From positions 1,059,862 to 1,123,861 of the forward strand of contig NW_019091491.1 in assembly GCF_001949145.1 (NCBI RefSeq): a stretch of 64,000 nucleotides of DNA. The letters run 5' to 3'. Shown piece after piece: positions 1 to 12,879 of this stretch. The notes beneath the pieces are model-generated. The model did not search any database, was not told the origin of the DNA, and worked only from the letters and a program-made list of their open reading frames with translations. This DNA is from Acanthaster planci (taxonomy: Eukaryota > Echinodermata > Asteroidea > Valvatida > Acanthasteridae). Position 1 is the first letter of the stretch; the number at the start of each line of letters is the position of its first letter. Made by a program: the position numbers and the translations under genes.

Positions 1-1032
1 TCAATGAAGCAGTGGGAACCGCGACCTATTTTCAAGATGTATTTTATTTCAAGATGTATTTTTTTAGACTAACAGGTCTCTAAGATTTTCAAAGATAGGC
101 CTATATCATTCAGGCACTTGATATATCAGTGAAAGACAATCACAATAGCAGATATCACGTCTAATATGGAAGCTGCATTTAGATAGAGGAACAGCCTAAA
201 CAATTTCAACCTTTGACATCAATTTTGAAACAGGTCAAGAATATCCTTCAACTCGATTCACTGGCTGGAAAAAACCTCCTTCCCAAACTGGTGCATATGA
301 TAATCATCACTTCAGGCAAGGTACGCATGAAAATATCAATGTCATTTAACGCGTGTATATCTTCCTATTGAATATTAAATATCCGTTTGATCATTAAATG
401 TTTCATTTCAGCAGTGAATATATCGAATACCCACGTAATGAGGCGAAAATAATTTTCTCTTGAAAATTGCGAACTTGCGAAAAGGACAAGAAACCAAAAG
501 AAAAAGAATGCCTTTTTCGAAAAATTGCCCCCAAGAAACAATTACTTCCTATCTCCTGGCAGCTTTCGGCTTCTTTGCTGGTAATGCCGATATCTTAAGA
601 AGGCAATGTTTTTTAATAACTTTACAACCTTCAAAAATGTAAAGAGGAAAGTTCTCTCCATAAGCCCTCTTTAGACTGCTTCAAGATGGTACCTGTGGCT
701 GGAAACCAAAAAGATACATATCTCACATCACTCACACTATGAAATCAGCAGTAGCAAAGGAAAGGCTGCTCTCGGGCCCGTTCGACTTGGTCCAAAAAGT
801 GGCTTCGCTGAACTTAAAATACAATAGCTTTAAGGTTTTTCACATACAATTTTATTGAAACAAAAACAGAGTGTAGCGACTCTTAGACTTAAAACTCAAA
901 GTGTCATCTTTAAGTGCCGATAATATCCCACTGCAATAGCCAGCAAGACTAAGGCACTTAGAGGATAGTGTTAAAGCACTCATTGCAAAATGTAACTTGC
1001 CAATATCTTGTTTTTTTTAATCTTCACCGCAG
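1..1032. other. gene-less stretch left of the ADAMTS-like exon
   Basis: I recognise no coding region here. If the ADAMTS-like exon that follows belongs to a living gene, this stretch is the intron before it. It ends in a good acceptor with a T-rich tract and CAG at 1030-1032. No repeat stands out. Confidence 0.5.
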
Positions 1033-1161
1033 TCTGGGCATGTGTCACGACAACGACGGAAATAGTTGTCCGCCTTCTGGTCACATCATGGCCCGCTACG
1101 CGACTCAGATCGAGCCCGTATGGTCTTCGTGCAGTAGGCGTTACTACAACAGGTTTGTCGA
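1033..1161 (+). CDS. ADAMTS-like metalloprotease, single internal exon (partial gene)
   Basis: This is a 129-base exon-shaped block between a pyrimidine-rich acceptor (T-rich tract, then cag, ending 1032) and a consensus donor (gtaagt at 1162). In the frame that takes two bases from a previous exon it reads SLGMCHDNDGNSCPPSGHIM, then ends with VWSSCSRRYYNRFV. This matches the second half of the reprolysin (M12B) active site of ADAMTS proteases. GMxHD carries the third zinc-binding histidine, HIMA is the Met-turn, and WSSCSRxYxxRF is a typical ADAMTS segment. The HExGH part would be on the preceding exon, which I do not find in the window. The next ADAMTS exon (RGxCLxD region) is not apparent either, so this may be part of a gene with distant exons or a relic. 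Family members cleave secreted matrix proteins. The subfamily is not assigned. Confidence 0.72.
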
Positions 1162-2003
1162 GTAAGTTGGCGTGTGCTGATTGGCTTAGCCTCATTAATT
1201 ACAGGTGTGAAGGGGAACCAAAGCACTATTGTCAAATAAATCTTTTGCTACATTGTTGTGGCTTTTTACACGCCTTTGAAATATTCTGCCAGCTTTGTTA
1301 TTACTTTTGGCCTTTCGGTGGCTGTCACTGACGTGTACGCAAAAGCACCAAAGAATGGAATACGGTGACGTAGGATGCCAATCCCTTGGTTTAATGACAC
1401 AATTCCATGAGGAATCGGTGAAACTGAAATAACTAAACATTGATACATTGAAATAGATTAGAACTTAATAAGTATAAGAAATTAAACCCCAATTATAATT
1501 CAGTCCAAACTACATTTTAACCGCGCATACAATCTTCTATAAAAATTCAAGGATTTTGCCGCTTTACCAAAACAAGATTTTGTCGCCAGCAGTTGTACCT
1601 TCAAATGAATTTACAACATCTTCAATATCCGATAAATTAATCGCTACGTCAGTTGTACACACACATCATTACATGTATCATAACAATGTATGCTTCAATT
1701 ATACACTTACAAATCGTATGCAGGATTGACACCCCTAAGTGGAATACACGCAGTGAATATTATTCAAGATGGCTACTGAAATACGGGCTAGCGAGAGGTT
1801 TCAGGGTCTACAGCGATATTCTGGTGCTGAAAATACAAACCAAGCAACTATAAGAAATTGAACGTCACAAATGACATATCACAACTGGTAAATATATGTT
1901 TATGTACAAACACACACAATCCCGTTTAGGTGCATACGCCCGTGCAGAATACGACGATACAACTTCTAAACATCGCCTCAAATTACGAACAAATATACAC
2001 AAC

Positions 2004-2074
2004 AGTGTTGCTGTAAGCCTTACAGCAACACTTTCTTACGCGACTTTGGAAAGTTTCCAAAGTCGCGTAAGAAA
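2004..2074. repeat. two abutting perfect hairpins
   Basis: The first palindrome has 14-base arms at 2004-2017 and 2019-2032 around one base. The second starts where the first ends, with 21-base arms at 2032-2052 and 2054-2074 around one base. Both are perfect by eye. Two consecutive perfect palindromes with one-base loops are unlikely by chance and suggest recent origin. Confidence 0.9.
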
Positions 2075-5000
2075 AGGTATAAATAAATACACAGTGATAT
2101 CAAATGCACATTATGGGCACATTTTCTATCTTAAACATGAAGAAAACGCAAGTGAACCTACAGTCTTCAGCTTCCGACGGCGTTTAACAAAGACTGACCC
2201 GAATTGGAATTTCCCGCACTGATATACTCGGTTAAATCACATGGCAAGGAATAGCGCAACGTCATTGGCTGAATAATACCACATGACTTAATATGCATTG
2301 CTAATTACATATCAATGAATAATAATACATAAAAGGAATGTAAGAATCATGTGGCCGACATCGTATGCATTTTTAGCCCAGTCATAAAAAATAATCTTCA
2401 AAGGCAAGCCTTAGCGCAAGTCGAACCCAGCTGGACTAGACATACTGTGCAAATTACACTAAATCGCTACAAGGAAAATAACTTGGCGACGATAACAGTA
2501 GCAGTGACGTGGTTCCAACTGTGCCCCCCGTATGCCCTTAGGTATGCATGTCGCAAAAAGAAACCCGCAGCAAAAAAACAGTGGCTTACATGCACCCTCA
2601 CTATAAAGGTAGTGTAGCCCCCCCCCAAAAAAATGGCCCCAGAAGGAAAACCACAAAACAATACATATGCACCGTTTACTCTTCTCTAGTAGATGCCCTT
2701 GGATTATGATGTACATACGTCCCAGCGGAGTAAGAGGGTGCCTGAACATAGTGTTTTAAATTTAAACCTCTAACGAAAAGGGCTTTAATATCTTAATTTC
2801 TAGGAACCCTTTAGGCTTTTTTTAACTAAAGCAATATAGGAGAATGAACTGATATGACTTAATTTATTCATAGAAACACAAAGTCCTTTGGAAAACGTAA
2901 GGTGTTAAAAAGTTCCGACACTTACCGTTTGAAGGCAAAGTAATTACTTTCTTCAAACATTATTTTTGTTGATTATATCAACAGCACGAACACCTGTTAC
3001 AACGACTCCTAGATCACATAATTGGAATGCCAAGCGTAAACAATTGAAAAACTACGCAACGGCTTGAAAAGACAGAATCCAACTAGCTTTGGATTACTTA
3101 TTAGATTAGAGCATTATTTATCTGCTCATTATTTGCATCAATTTTAAAGGCATCATGTATATCTTCGTGTTACTCCAAAACATCGTAAATGCCAAAGTTT
3201 CTTCAAATCAGGTGTCTGTGTATTTTAGTCAAGATTTAACCTTGGGTTTCAAAAAATTTCATTTTGACCTCGCACGTCTCAGAGTTGGTTAAATTACTTC
3301 TTTTATTTGCGTAGAGTACGCATGAAGAGTTGTTTTTGTTTTATATCATTTTGTTTTAGCTCTGCAGTAAGAATATGTGAATAAATAAAATAAAAAAGGT
3401 CCATGCAAAAATAAAGAACAAGTAAGACTGAATTTGCAATAGGTGATAGTGAAAATAGAGCCAGATACCAAAGCCAAGAATAAACCAGTTGTTTTCAGTT
3501 TTTTTAGGTGGTGTATTCTGTAATTTAATAAAGCATAAGGATCCCAAGCCACCAAAACCTGCTTTAGAGGCGCTTTTATGTAGGTTTAAATTAAGCCATC
3601 CATCAATTATAGTGTAGTTCAAGTGGAAAACCTGTTTTTTTGCCAAGTCCTACGACGTGGTAAACTACGTTATCTTGTCCTTGATTGACAACCAGAGCTC
3701 ACTGGCGTCTTGCTGTGTCCTCACACGGGGTTAGTGCGTACCAGTGTATCAAAAACTAAACCACGTGTGACTAGCTAGAGCATGCATGCTTCTAAACAGA
3801 CTGTTTCTCTAAACAACTCCAAACCTAGGTGTTCCGCTTTTCATCTGTCACAACTGTGTTTATATTTTCAATATTGGTGAAGGGAAATAAAAACTCAGCA
3901 TTGGTGTTGCATTTTTCGTGTTTGTTCATTGTTGTTGCGTGAAAATATAGGGACCTCCATGAGCCAACACAAAGGTGTTAAGTGGAAAAATACTTGTAGT
4001 CCTACTCCCTTCTCACATTTGGGGAGAAGAATAAACTGACAGTATCGACCGTAGCTAACTAATTAAAACGAATTTAATGGTCTTGAATCGAGGATTCCTA
4101 TTATTACCACTAAAAATAATACTGACCGGGAACAGCCAATAAGATGACGATCACCAATGCTGTCTCTTGACCATTTACCACCAAGAACATGTATTTCGTT
4201 TAAAGAATCAAAGGCTGCTGTGCCGCTTGGAAAGTCACGCTCTTTAATTTTGGCATCATAAAATGGGACTGCCGAATAATCCTTGAATATCATGGAAGAC
4301 AGTGAATGCCAGCCTCGATCAATGCCCGAAAGCGTGTCTCCGCTGTGATGAGAGAGCGTACATCAGCGCCCTCTCCTGATTCAGTCTCAATTGCCCAGAA
4401 ATTCTTTCTTAATGACTCATTATCGCCCTGTACCTTAATTATCAGATAACAAGGTTAATTACAAATACCCCCTGTGCGTGGATGATGGTTGGCTGGATGG
4501 TTGCGATGGTTGATCTTAATAATATTTTAGGGATATCTGAATATTGTAATCGTTAGATTTGGGCTGTAATGCACATCTTCATTATGGATATGATTACCCC
4601 TGCGACGCGTTCTCAAGGTCAAATCTACACCGTGGTGGGGACGGCCTCTTCCATTGAGTCCATTGCATTTTTCCGGTTTGCAGAGCCCCGAGTCCGCCCT
4701 GAAGGTTTATTAATGCTTTAGAGGTTGTCCCATAGCCCCTACAATTCTTACAAACCACCAAAACCCACCAAACGTACATCACAGTACCGCGGAGGCCGTT
4801 TTCCCAAGCTAACCGGATTTGAAGTGGGGGGCCCTCTCACCACGCGCCAGCCAAGCCGAACCACCACACACACCCCCCCCAACAAAAATAACACTTCAGA
4901 GATAGCCGACAGAGGCCTCTGACAAGTTCCAGACAGCTGTCACTGATAAAGAACATTCCACTGCCTGCCCCAGGCACCGTTTTGTAAACAGCCCATTAGG

Positions 5001-5587
5001 TTGTGCACAAGGGACCAATTTGTACACAGTCCCATGGGAATTGCCTGGAGGCTGGCTCAAGGCCGTGTGGGTTTTTTGCATTTACTCTCGCTAGGGGAGG
5101 CCCTGGCTGTAAAATGACTAAACCAGGCTTTTCAGCATGTTCAGGGGTAGGATATGATAAGTAGTCGTGGAATTTGGACTTAACAAAAAAATAATAATAT
5201 GTTAATTAGCTCCAATCGACTCGCCAGCCGAGGCCACCCTCTCTACCCAGAGGTACACATAATTTATGTCAATGTTTGTAACATATCAAGGTTTGTGCAT
5301 ATATTTATATGTTCTGTCAGAGTTAACTCTTTTTATTGACCACAGTGTAGACCATAGAGTAGGGGTCATGACCAGATAAACATATTATTCCAACCCATCA
5401 TCCGTTTGGCCTCCGACACACACACCGTTGAAAGGCAATGGATGCCCATACTTGTATCCGTACGAATTGCCTCCTAAATCACAACCAAATCGCCGAATTA
5501 TTATATTTTTCTCTAGACTACATCTTCAAAGAATGTTCTTTTCTTTTCCTCCTTTTCGGGGGGAAGAGTTCCAAGGTTGACCTTCTC

Positions 5588-5632
5588 TGTGATTAGACAT
5601 GCCACGCTTATGTGATTAGACATGCCACGCTT
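5588..5632 (+). repeat. 23-bp tandem direct duplication
   Basis: Two adjacent copies of a unit beginning TGTGATTAGACATGCCACGC, at 5588-5610 and 5611-5632. They are identical except for the last base. Confidence 0.9.
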
Positions 5633-6644
5633 TCAATCAACTCAGTACCTGCTCACGTTGTTTTACACAAACATTTCAACACCATTATTCGTTGCAATTC
5701 ACTGAAACCCTTTCTGCAGAGACTGATATACATTTCATCTTAAAAGTCCAGTTAAACCCATTCTATTACATTTCCTTTGGGGGAATGGCCTAAACTCGTG
5801 AATTTAGCCTTACTTAAATAGTTGTGTTTGCGAACACGCTTGTATGCATTTTTTGAGCATATTGTAAAATCAAAGTGACACAAATAAGAGGTCGGGCGGT
5901 GGCTCAATCTGTCCCCATGGCAACAAGAAATTAGATTCGGAGAATAATTTCTGTTTTATTATTAATCGTTTTGTTCCTTTCCCTTTCAGAAATACATCAG
6001 AATATCCAATAACTTAAACTGATATCGGGCCCATATTTCTATCTAATTTGAAGAATTGTTGAACTGGTGACTCTGGAAGGTTTAGCACAACAATGTCCAA
6101 AATCAAGTTCTCCCAACTATTTGAAATTGTTCAGCGAATTTTCATCCTAACAGTGACAGACGTTTTGGTTTATTAAACTTCATTTTCTATTCTATAAAGA
6201 ACGACTTGGGAATTCTTCTTAAAGCGCACCGTAAAGCATTTTTAAAATTTCTTTTCATTTTTCCTTTTCTCAATTCTAATCGTTCATGACAATTAAAATA
6301 CACACAATATCGTACCAACATGCAGTCAACATTTATATTTAACAATGAAACTATTACCCAGATATCAACAAAACATAGCTATCACGGTAAGGCCAGATTT
6401 ATTTTACTTTTTAATTTTTTTGTGTAGTCTGGCACAAGAAAATGGGTTACATTTTTCAGTTTCCTTTGAGGAATAACTACAACTAAACAATCCCTGACAC
6501 CAGAGGGAGTCAATAAGTTTCTTCATTCAAATCTTCAGAGATGGAGGTTTCAACTCGTTTCAGATCTTCATTGCTATCTGGCTCTAATAAGCAGCTTTCA
6601 ACTGAAATTCTTTATACAGGTAATATTTAAAGCACACGTAAATG

Positions 6645-6803
6645 AATATGGGCGATTCACAATAGCCCGCCACCGAGAGTTTGCAACACATTGACCAATC
6701 ATAACGCGCGTAATTTGTTGACCATTTCCAAACGCGCATTGGGTCGACAAAATTCGCGCACTGTGATTGGCCAACGCGTGCTATTGGCTGACTATTTTGA
6801 AAC
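6645..6803. mobile_element. foldback MITE copy (GGGCGATTCAC family)
   Basis: This is a diverged relative of the palindromic element at 47207-47392. It shares the outer GGGyGATTCAmA end, the GCGCCACCrAGAGTTTGC block, the TTGACCAATCA block and an inner TTTCCAAACrCGCATTGGGT loop. Its right arm is more decayed. There is no coding capacity. Confidence 0.75.
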
Positions 6804-8679
6804 AGTCGTTTTGGACTTAGAGCCTCACACACTTGACACCAGTGCTGACAAAAAAGTTCAGTATGCGAAGCCAATCACGTGAGGTATCCATTCCCCTAAG
6901 TAGACCAAGTTGGTACTCACTCGTTAAATAGTTCCATAACATGCCGAAGGAACTATTGAAAGACGTGAAATGGAATCCGCTAAGCATCATCATGCATAAC
7001 CTGTGGAGGTTTCAAGCAGACTTGCGAACTGCAATTACTCTGGAAACTCCAAAATGCGCCTCCAACAAATGCAGAAATGCAATGGACTACCAACGAATTT
7101 GTCCATTTGTTTAAATGTAACCAAGAACAGGTGTAACAGGTGTTGTAGTGAGTCAAATACTGCAAATTCCAACTGCAAAATATGTTTTGCACGTAGAAAA
7201 ATTGAAAAAATTCCATAGCCTTAGTCTTGCTCTCATTTGAAGTGAATAAAAAGCTCGATATTATCGTCTGTAATTTAATCATTTGAAGTCATTTGATGAG
7301 TTCCTCGTCAAAGTATACAAGTCCCCGCTTGGGATGTGAAGGGAAGTGGTGGAGAATGTTAACGATTCAGTCGCAGTCACATAGATTTCATGTGATAGCT
7401 CCAATGCTGTGGAGGAAAGATTCACACAGGCCAAGCAGTTCTAAGACGATTGGGTTTGATCTCAAGCCTCACTCAAGAAATCCCAGTTTGCGGGTCTGAA
7501 GATGGAATTGAAAAGACGTCATTGAGTTCAGGATGTTGACCAGGCTTTGTTCCTCCGATGCAAGGTCTGTGATATGGAAAGCGGGAATGGGTGGTGCTGA
7601 CACAATGTGCTGACGAAAAGTGGTCACGGTCGAGCCCACTACCGATTTGTGGTGAGCAGAAACGGAGGTGCACTAGAGCTGTTGGAATGCAGTACTCTCT
7701 GATCAAGTTTTAAAGATGTGAAATCACCGTGAGGGATCGCTTGTCAAATCTCTGGGGAGGATAGGGATACTGTCCCTTGGTGTTGATTTGTGGAGTCAGA
7801 TAGTCACATTACATCGTTTATGTCCCATGAGCGAACTGGCTTTGTGTGAGTACTGTGATACCATTCTGGAGCTGCATACTCCGCTGAAGGGAAAGCTACG
7901 GTTGGTGGGCAGAAGCAGATGGACTAACTCCCTAACCTGTGTCAGCCATCTTATAAAGAAGATTAACACGAGGCTGTATCTATACATAGTTGCAACTCGC
8001 TTTATTTGATGAGTGAAAGCGCGACTGTTATCAAGTCATGGACTGCAGTCAAAAGTGAAATTTGGGATGATGTTGATTCCCTTTTAGCGCATGCGGAGCA
8101 CAGTAATGTTTTTTTTTTCAAGTTTCAAATGTCATCTGCTGAAGTAGCCGCAGCTAAGACAGTGGAGATCTTCTAAAAAGTTCTTTCAGTGAACTCCAGG
8201 GACAGAGCCGTCTTGGAAACTTTTCTTTAGCCTGCACTTTTTTCTACCGTAACGACATTTGTTTTAAAGGTAAAAGTGCAATCTTGCCAGAGGAATTTCG
8301 ACATATGCTTCACATCTGAAGCGATTTTTTCAGGAGTTTGACACTTCGATGCCAGACCGTTTCATCAGCACGAGTGAGGTCGGTGGAGCTGCTCCACCTT
8401 TGAGTTATTCTTGAAAGAGAATTCATACAACCCCATGCGCAAGGCAAGTGATTTGGGTACTTGCATATGAGGCAACGTTCATCAGCAACGTATTCCAGAA
8501 GGGCCTAGCCAATTAGGGCTTCGAGTTTAACTTGTTTTGTTTTGATTTAGCGTTTGAAGAGCAATCAAACAGATGAATAACCACCACCACATACTACAAC
8601 AACTTCAAATAATGGAGATCAGATCACGTCCGATCACATCTTATTCAGATTTTAAGGCCACGTGTGCATTTGAATATTT
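6804..8679. other. 3' flank of lectin gene 1; left part of a duplicated unit
   Basis: I recognise no coding region. From about 7558 onward the sequence aligns in patches with 14277 onward (for example GTGGTCACGGTCGAGCC against GTGGTTAAGGTCGAGCC, and a shared AGCCGCAGC block). It is therefore the downstream half of a tandem duplication carrying the lectin genes. Identity here is much lower than in the lectin coding parts. Confidence 0.6.
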
Positions 8680-9420
8680 CTACAGATCGATTTCGTAGCA
8701 GTTTTTAATTTTCTTAACATATCCCACGGATGCCTCTTGCTGCGTGGCGTTATTCAGCTGGCACAACGCCTTCCCTCGCCCTTGGTCTAGCAGATTGATG
8801 GAGCGACATTGCGGCTCTGCTTGGCATGCCTTGCTGCATCTCATGATGCCTTTAGCCGGCAGCTCCTTCATGACATGACCAACAAGACACGGGGCGATAA
8901 TATGGCCTTCGCCGCTTATCTGAAGGCAGCGTTTCGGGTTGCTGTTGACGACAGGCAGCTCGCACATCGCGTATCTGGGATTGGTACAGCGCTGATTTCC
9001 CCACTCGCCATTTTCAAGCATCAAGCCACAATCGGACCCTATGTGGTTGCTAGGTCGCCCTCCTACCCAGTTCTGGTAGGTGTCGGTCTCATCATCCCTC
9101 AGCGGGCAGTTCTGCCACTGGCCATCGTGGTCAAGATCATGGCAATCGATCCAGATGCCCTCGTGTCCAGGAGGAAACACTAGCTGAGATAACTTCAACA
9201 CAAATGCTAGCTCCCTGAGGGAGTTTGGCACTGCAAGATCTGCTTGAGATGCCGTGCAGATGCTGGATGCTTTGTGCCAGTCCATTAGCTTGGCCACTGC
9301 CCGGTAGCAGGACTCTCCATATCGCTGCCAGCCAAGAGGGCAAATAGCAGCCATGGTAATACAGATGACAACTACAAACCCTAGAACACAAAACGTTTTC
9401 ATCTTTTGTTGGCTACCTTA
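7558..9420 (-). repeat. tandem duplication unit 1 (lectin 1 and its 3' flank)
   Basis: This unit is collinear with 14277-16190, offset by about 6.7 kb in the same orientation. The coding part is nearly identical, while the non-coding flank is only patchily alignable with indels. That contrast fits purifying selection or gene conversion on the coding part after an old duplication. Confidence 0.75.
8680..9402 (-). CDS. secreted C-type lectin with C-terminal PAN/apple-like domain, copy 1
   Basis: A 240-residue intronless reading frame. Residues 1-19 form a hydrophobic signal peptide (MKTFCVLGFVVVICITMAA). Residues about 21-150 are a long-form C-type lectin fold: CPLGWQRYGESCYR, the hydrophobic-core motif GIWIDC in place of WIGL, NWVGGRPSN, SDCGLML, and a closing cysteine in AMCEL. 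The usual EPN or QPD sugar-specificity triplet is replaced by RPS and WND by WGN, so canonical calcium-dependent sugar binding is doubtful. Residues about 158-240 resemble a PAN/apple module (CSKACQAEPQCRSINL, then CQLNNA). The gene is a tandem paralogue of the one at 15419-16168. Its signal peptide is about nine residues shorter than in copy 2. A TATA-like string (minus strand TAAATAC, 9443-9449) lies about 40 bases before the start. Likely a secreted recognition protein; the ligand is unknown. Confidence 0.88.
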   Translation of the reverse strand: MKTFCVLGFVVVICITMAAICPLGWQRYGESCYRAVAKLMDWHKASSICTASQADLAVPNSLRELAFVLKLSQLVFPPGHEGIWIDCHDLDHDGQWQNCPLRDDETDTYQNWVGGRPSNHIGSDCGLMLENGEWGNQRCTNPRYAMCELPVVNSNPKRCLQISGEGHIIAPCLVGHVMKELPAKGIMRCSKACQAEPQCRSINLLDQGRGKALCQLNNATQQEASVGYVKKIKNCYEIDL

Positions 9421-12066
9421 TCAAGCAGCCGTCACTGTAAGGTGTATTTAATCGATGACGGCAAAGGTTTAAGTCTAGGATTACTAATTATGCGTTGAAT
9501 CCTACTGCGAATCAGTGAAAGGAAGGGTTCAAGGCTTGAGTGGCATACTCATCACGAAGCTAACTTATAGGCGACTCTTTGTTGTCAAATTGTCTACGTC
9601 ATATACGTGCTAAACGAAGAGCGCGAATAATTGGAGTAACCTTGTACACGCCACCTTTGCACGGTAAGCTATTGCAATGCTGGCTGCTCAGTCTTGTCAT
9701 AATTAATCGTTTGCATCTGCATCTGATCGTTAACACTATGTACTAGGACATGTCTGCATATATCCTCCAATCAATTTCCGTTTCTAAAACTTTTAAAGAA
9801 AATAAAAAACCGAAACCATTAATATACAGTTCATGAATCTGTAAAGCAAAATTAAATAGGGTAGTCAAGCTCTTGGTTAATTAGCAGGCCTACTCTAGGA
9901 TGTGGGAAAAAGTAATTCTTTACCGATTACACTTTTTTTCAATCTGTATGGAAACAATAAATTTTAACACCTCGTGATCAAATTTATAAGCAGCAAAATT
10001 GGCAGTAGATTGTGCCCTGTGTTCATTTTAGGTGTTTAGCAGGAGGGATAGCGTTGGTTTGGATAGCAGCTTCCTGTTACATGTATGTGTATACAGGTAC
10101 ATATATTTTGATCGGGAGGCAGTTTATACTCAGAAACCCATCGAAAATTTTGTGACAAAATTGGGACCCTCTCACCCAGGAGCCGCAAAATGTTGACCAA
10201 TAGCGAGGACGATTTGGAGGGGCAACTATTCAATTCTGATTCATTAATGTCGATTTCGCATACCCGCTGCAAAGTTAAGATGACATTGTATTTTGGTCCG
10301 ATTTTCCGATTTTTACCCGCGGTGCAAAATGAAATGCATCCCCAATTTCTTTTTACAATTTTTAGTTAGATGATTTTAATGATTTACTACAACTTATCAC
10401 TTTTTTAAACGTCTGAATGTGTGGGATTTTCTGAGAATTTATAAATAATAATGTTCACATCATTCGCTCGTCACCCAGCGCCCGATTCAAGGTGCTGTGT
10501 GAAGAGCAAATTCATATAACGTACCATGCCAATTTACGATAAGCTGTGAACTTAAAAACTGAAGTAGGGGGCCTATACAATTCTTACATGAATCCTTCGG
10601 TTCGCGACAAACATGGAACTTGTTTATGTTGCGTTTCAAAGCACATGAAGATTGGCCTTTGTAAAAAAATATGTGTTCACACTGCCGAAAGTTCCACTTT
10701 TGATGACCCCCCCCAGTCTCTGGTCACGCATTAACTTTTCGGGTTCAAATGTCCAGGTTTGATTACAATTAAATGATTCAAATCCTTCATTTCTTTATTT
10801 TCCATACATGTAATTCCATATTCACCGAATTCCAGGCCGGTGTGCGGCTCTGGACTTGGCCATCCAATTATGAAGTGTTTGGAGTAAAAATCAAAACCCC
10901 TCTGTAAAGCATACAAGTCGGCACACAAACAGCTGAAATACATGTGCAGCGTACAACATCACACGTACGCTTCACGGGAAACTTTCAGGTAGGGTGGTTA
11001 AACCACTCTTGTGACGTCACCCTATTCAGTAAAGTGTCAACAATTCTTACGAATGTACAGTTCTTAAAAAAAATGTACAGTTTTTATGAATGTAGAGTGT
11101 GGACACTCTTCACAAGCACAAAGAAAAAGCACTTGTGACTTTAAATTACAACGTCAAACACCGTCAAAAATGCAATATAGCAGATTGTTTTTGACGTTCA
11201 ATACGTTTAAAACTCAATTTTTTAGATTTGACGCGGTCACGTTTTCTGTTGAGATTAGCGACTTTCAACTAAAACGAACCGCTCCTTGCGTTGCACTACA
11301 TGATGTTTTTAATGCGTCTCCTTCATTTTTACATACCTTTTGAATTTTAGTTTTATTTTTACACATCCCTTCCATTTTAGTTTTATTTCATTTTATTTAG
11401 ATATTCATTCTAATGGTAACGTATGTTTTTTATTATTCTATCCTTTTTCTTTGTTTATTTAATTAAAAATTCACATGTAGCAACTTTACTCCCAGTTGAA
11501 CCTCAGTTTTACCTCTTTCTCTGTTATTAAACAACTTTTAAAAACAACTTCAACAATCAGTCCAATTCATGTACAATTTAGCCAAATAGATTAATCGTTT
11601 AGAAACTTACGTATGATACTTCCAAGGTGAATGAGATGATATTCCAAATGCATGTATTTTCCAACCGGAAGAATTTCCTTTGGTGACTGAGGGAGGGACT
11701 TCAAATAGTCAGCATGTACTTCTATGTTGCAAACGTAGTCTTCATCTGAAGAGATGGCAAAATGTAGTTTTCAAATCAGTCACTCGGGAAACTTACTTGG
11801 TGGTGGTGTAAAAGGTCCCCAGCTCCGTACAGTCATATCGATAGCTTTTGCTAACTTAAATTTAGCGTATTTCTGCAACTAAGGTATAAATCCATATGGA
11901 CCGTGCCATACACTGATGGTGTCGACTGCATTTCTGTAACTTCGTGTAAAGCATGTATGTGCCTGTGAATAAGAAATAGTAGTGCACCCAGCCGAGGAGT
12001 TACTCAATGGCTTAATTGGGACAGGAATGAAGCTTTTGTGTACACGCAACATACAAAGCCAGAAAA

Positions 12067-12218
12067 CGCTTTGTATTGGTCATTGTTTGATCGGAATCTC
12101 AGGAATTCTTCACAGACTTCTACGGGGGATGTGTTAGGTAACAATGGTCTACAATGTGTAGAGTGATTGGACAGGTAACGGAGGGGGGTACCCCTCCGTC
12201 CCACATCTTGCCTGGTAT
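12067..12218 (+). repeat. dispersed repeat, copy 1 (second copy at 28073-28220)
   Basis: About 150 bases align in the same orientation with 28073-28220. Shared blocks include TTGGTCATTGT, GGGGGATGTGTTA, GTAACAAT and GGGGGGTACCCCTC. There is no coding capacity and no terminal repeats are obvious. Confidence 0.75.
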
Positions 12219-12879
12219 ATCGTTTCTCCTTAACTTAATAAAAACTTCAACGTAACTCATTCTGCGATTTGCTATGACCCCAATATTCATCAATTCGGGT
12301 CAGACTCTATGAAATCCTAGATTTAAAAGGTGCAGAGACTACAAATCAGCTATTGCAAAGTCAAAAGTCAGTTTTTGTAGCGACGTTTTGATTACAAGAC
12401 GCTCATTAGATGGTGCCCGCACTGGAAAGAAAGCGTACACTCGCCCACCGCACTATCTTTGCGGGTATTTGTTATACATTTCTAAGGGCTGGGCGGAGTT
12501 GCCAAATAAACTACGGTGACCCCTAAAAACTTTTCCCTACAAAAATAATAATGCAAACAATTGAACTTCATGACATGTACAACAATGGTACAACACATCC
12601 CCAGAACTCTGGACACACATGTGCAGAGACTCATTGCAAGTACATGAACCTGTATGTTATTTCATGTAGTGCGCTGGACCGGGAGTTTTAATACTGGATG
12701 ACAAAAATCACTTTTTTGTTAATCAAAAATGGGAGTGTCTGGACGGGTCAAAAGAAAATGGGGAAAAAATCAAAACTTTAAATCATTTAAAATGTTGAAT
12801 GGCCCCTCAAAGAGAAATCATGGCAGCATTGAACATACTTGGTAATAATTAATGAAATAATTTGTATATTCATTTGTCA

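Larger units (their letters stand above)
1162..6644. other. non-coding stretch, possibly ADAMTS intron
   Basis: No convincing exon is visible on either strand. It contains the double hairpin near 2.0 kb and a 23-bp direct repeat at 5588-5632. Open frames here are short, lack family motifs and are not flanked by good splice sites. Confidence 0.5.

Noticed and set aside
8809-9183. 124-codon plus-strand frame over lectin 1, and matching 102- and 86-codon frames over lectin 2
   Set aside because: They are antisense shadows of well-supported lectin domains and end or break where the lectin code constrains them.
10731-10943. Minus-strand exon-like block after atttcag (CLCADLYALQRGFDFYSKHF)
   Set aside because: Faint cysteine-rich look, but no donor or family match good enough to call.
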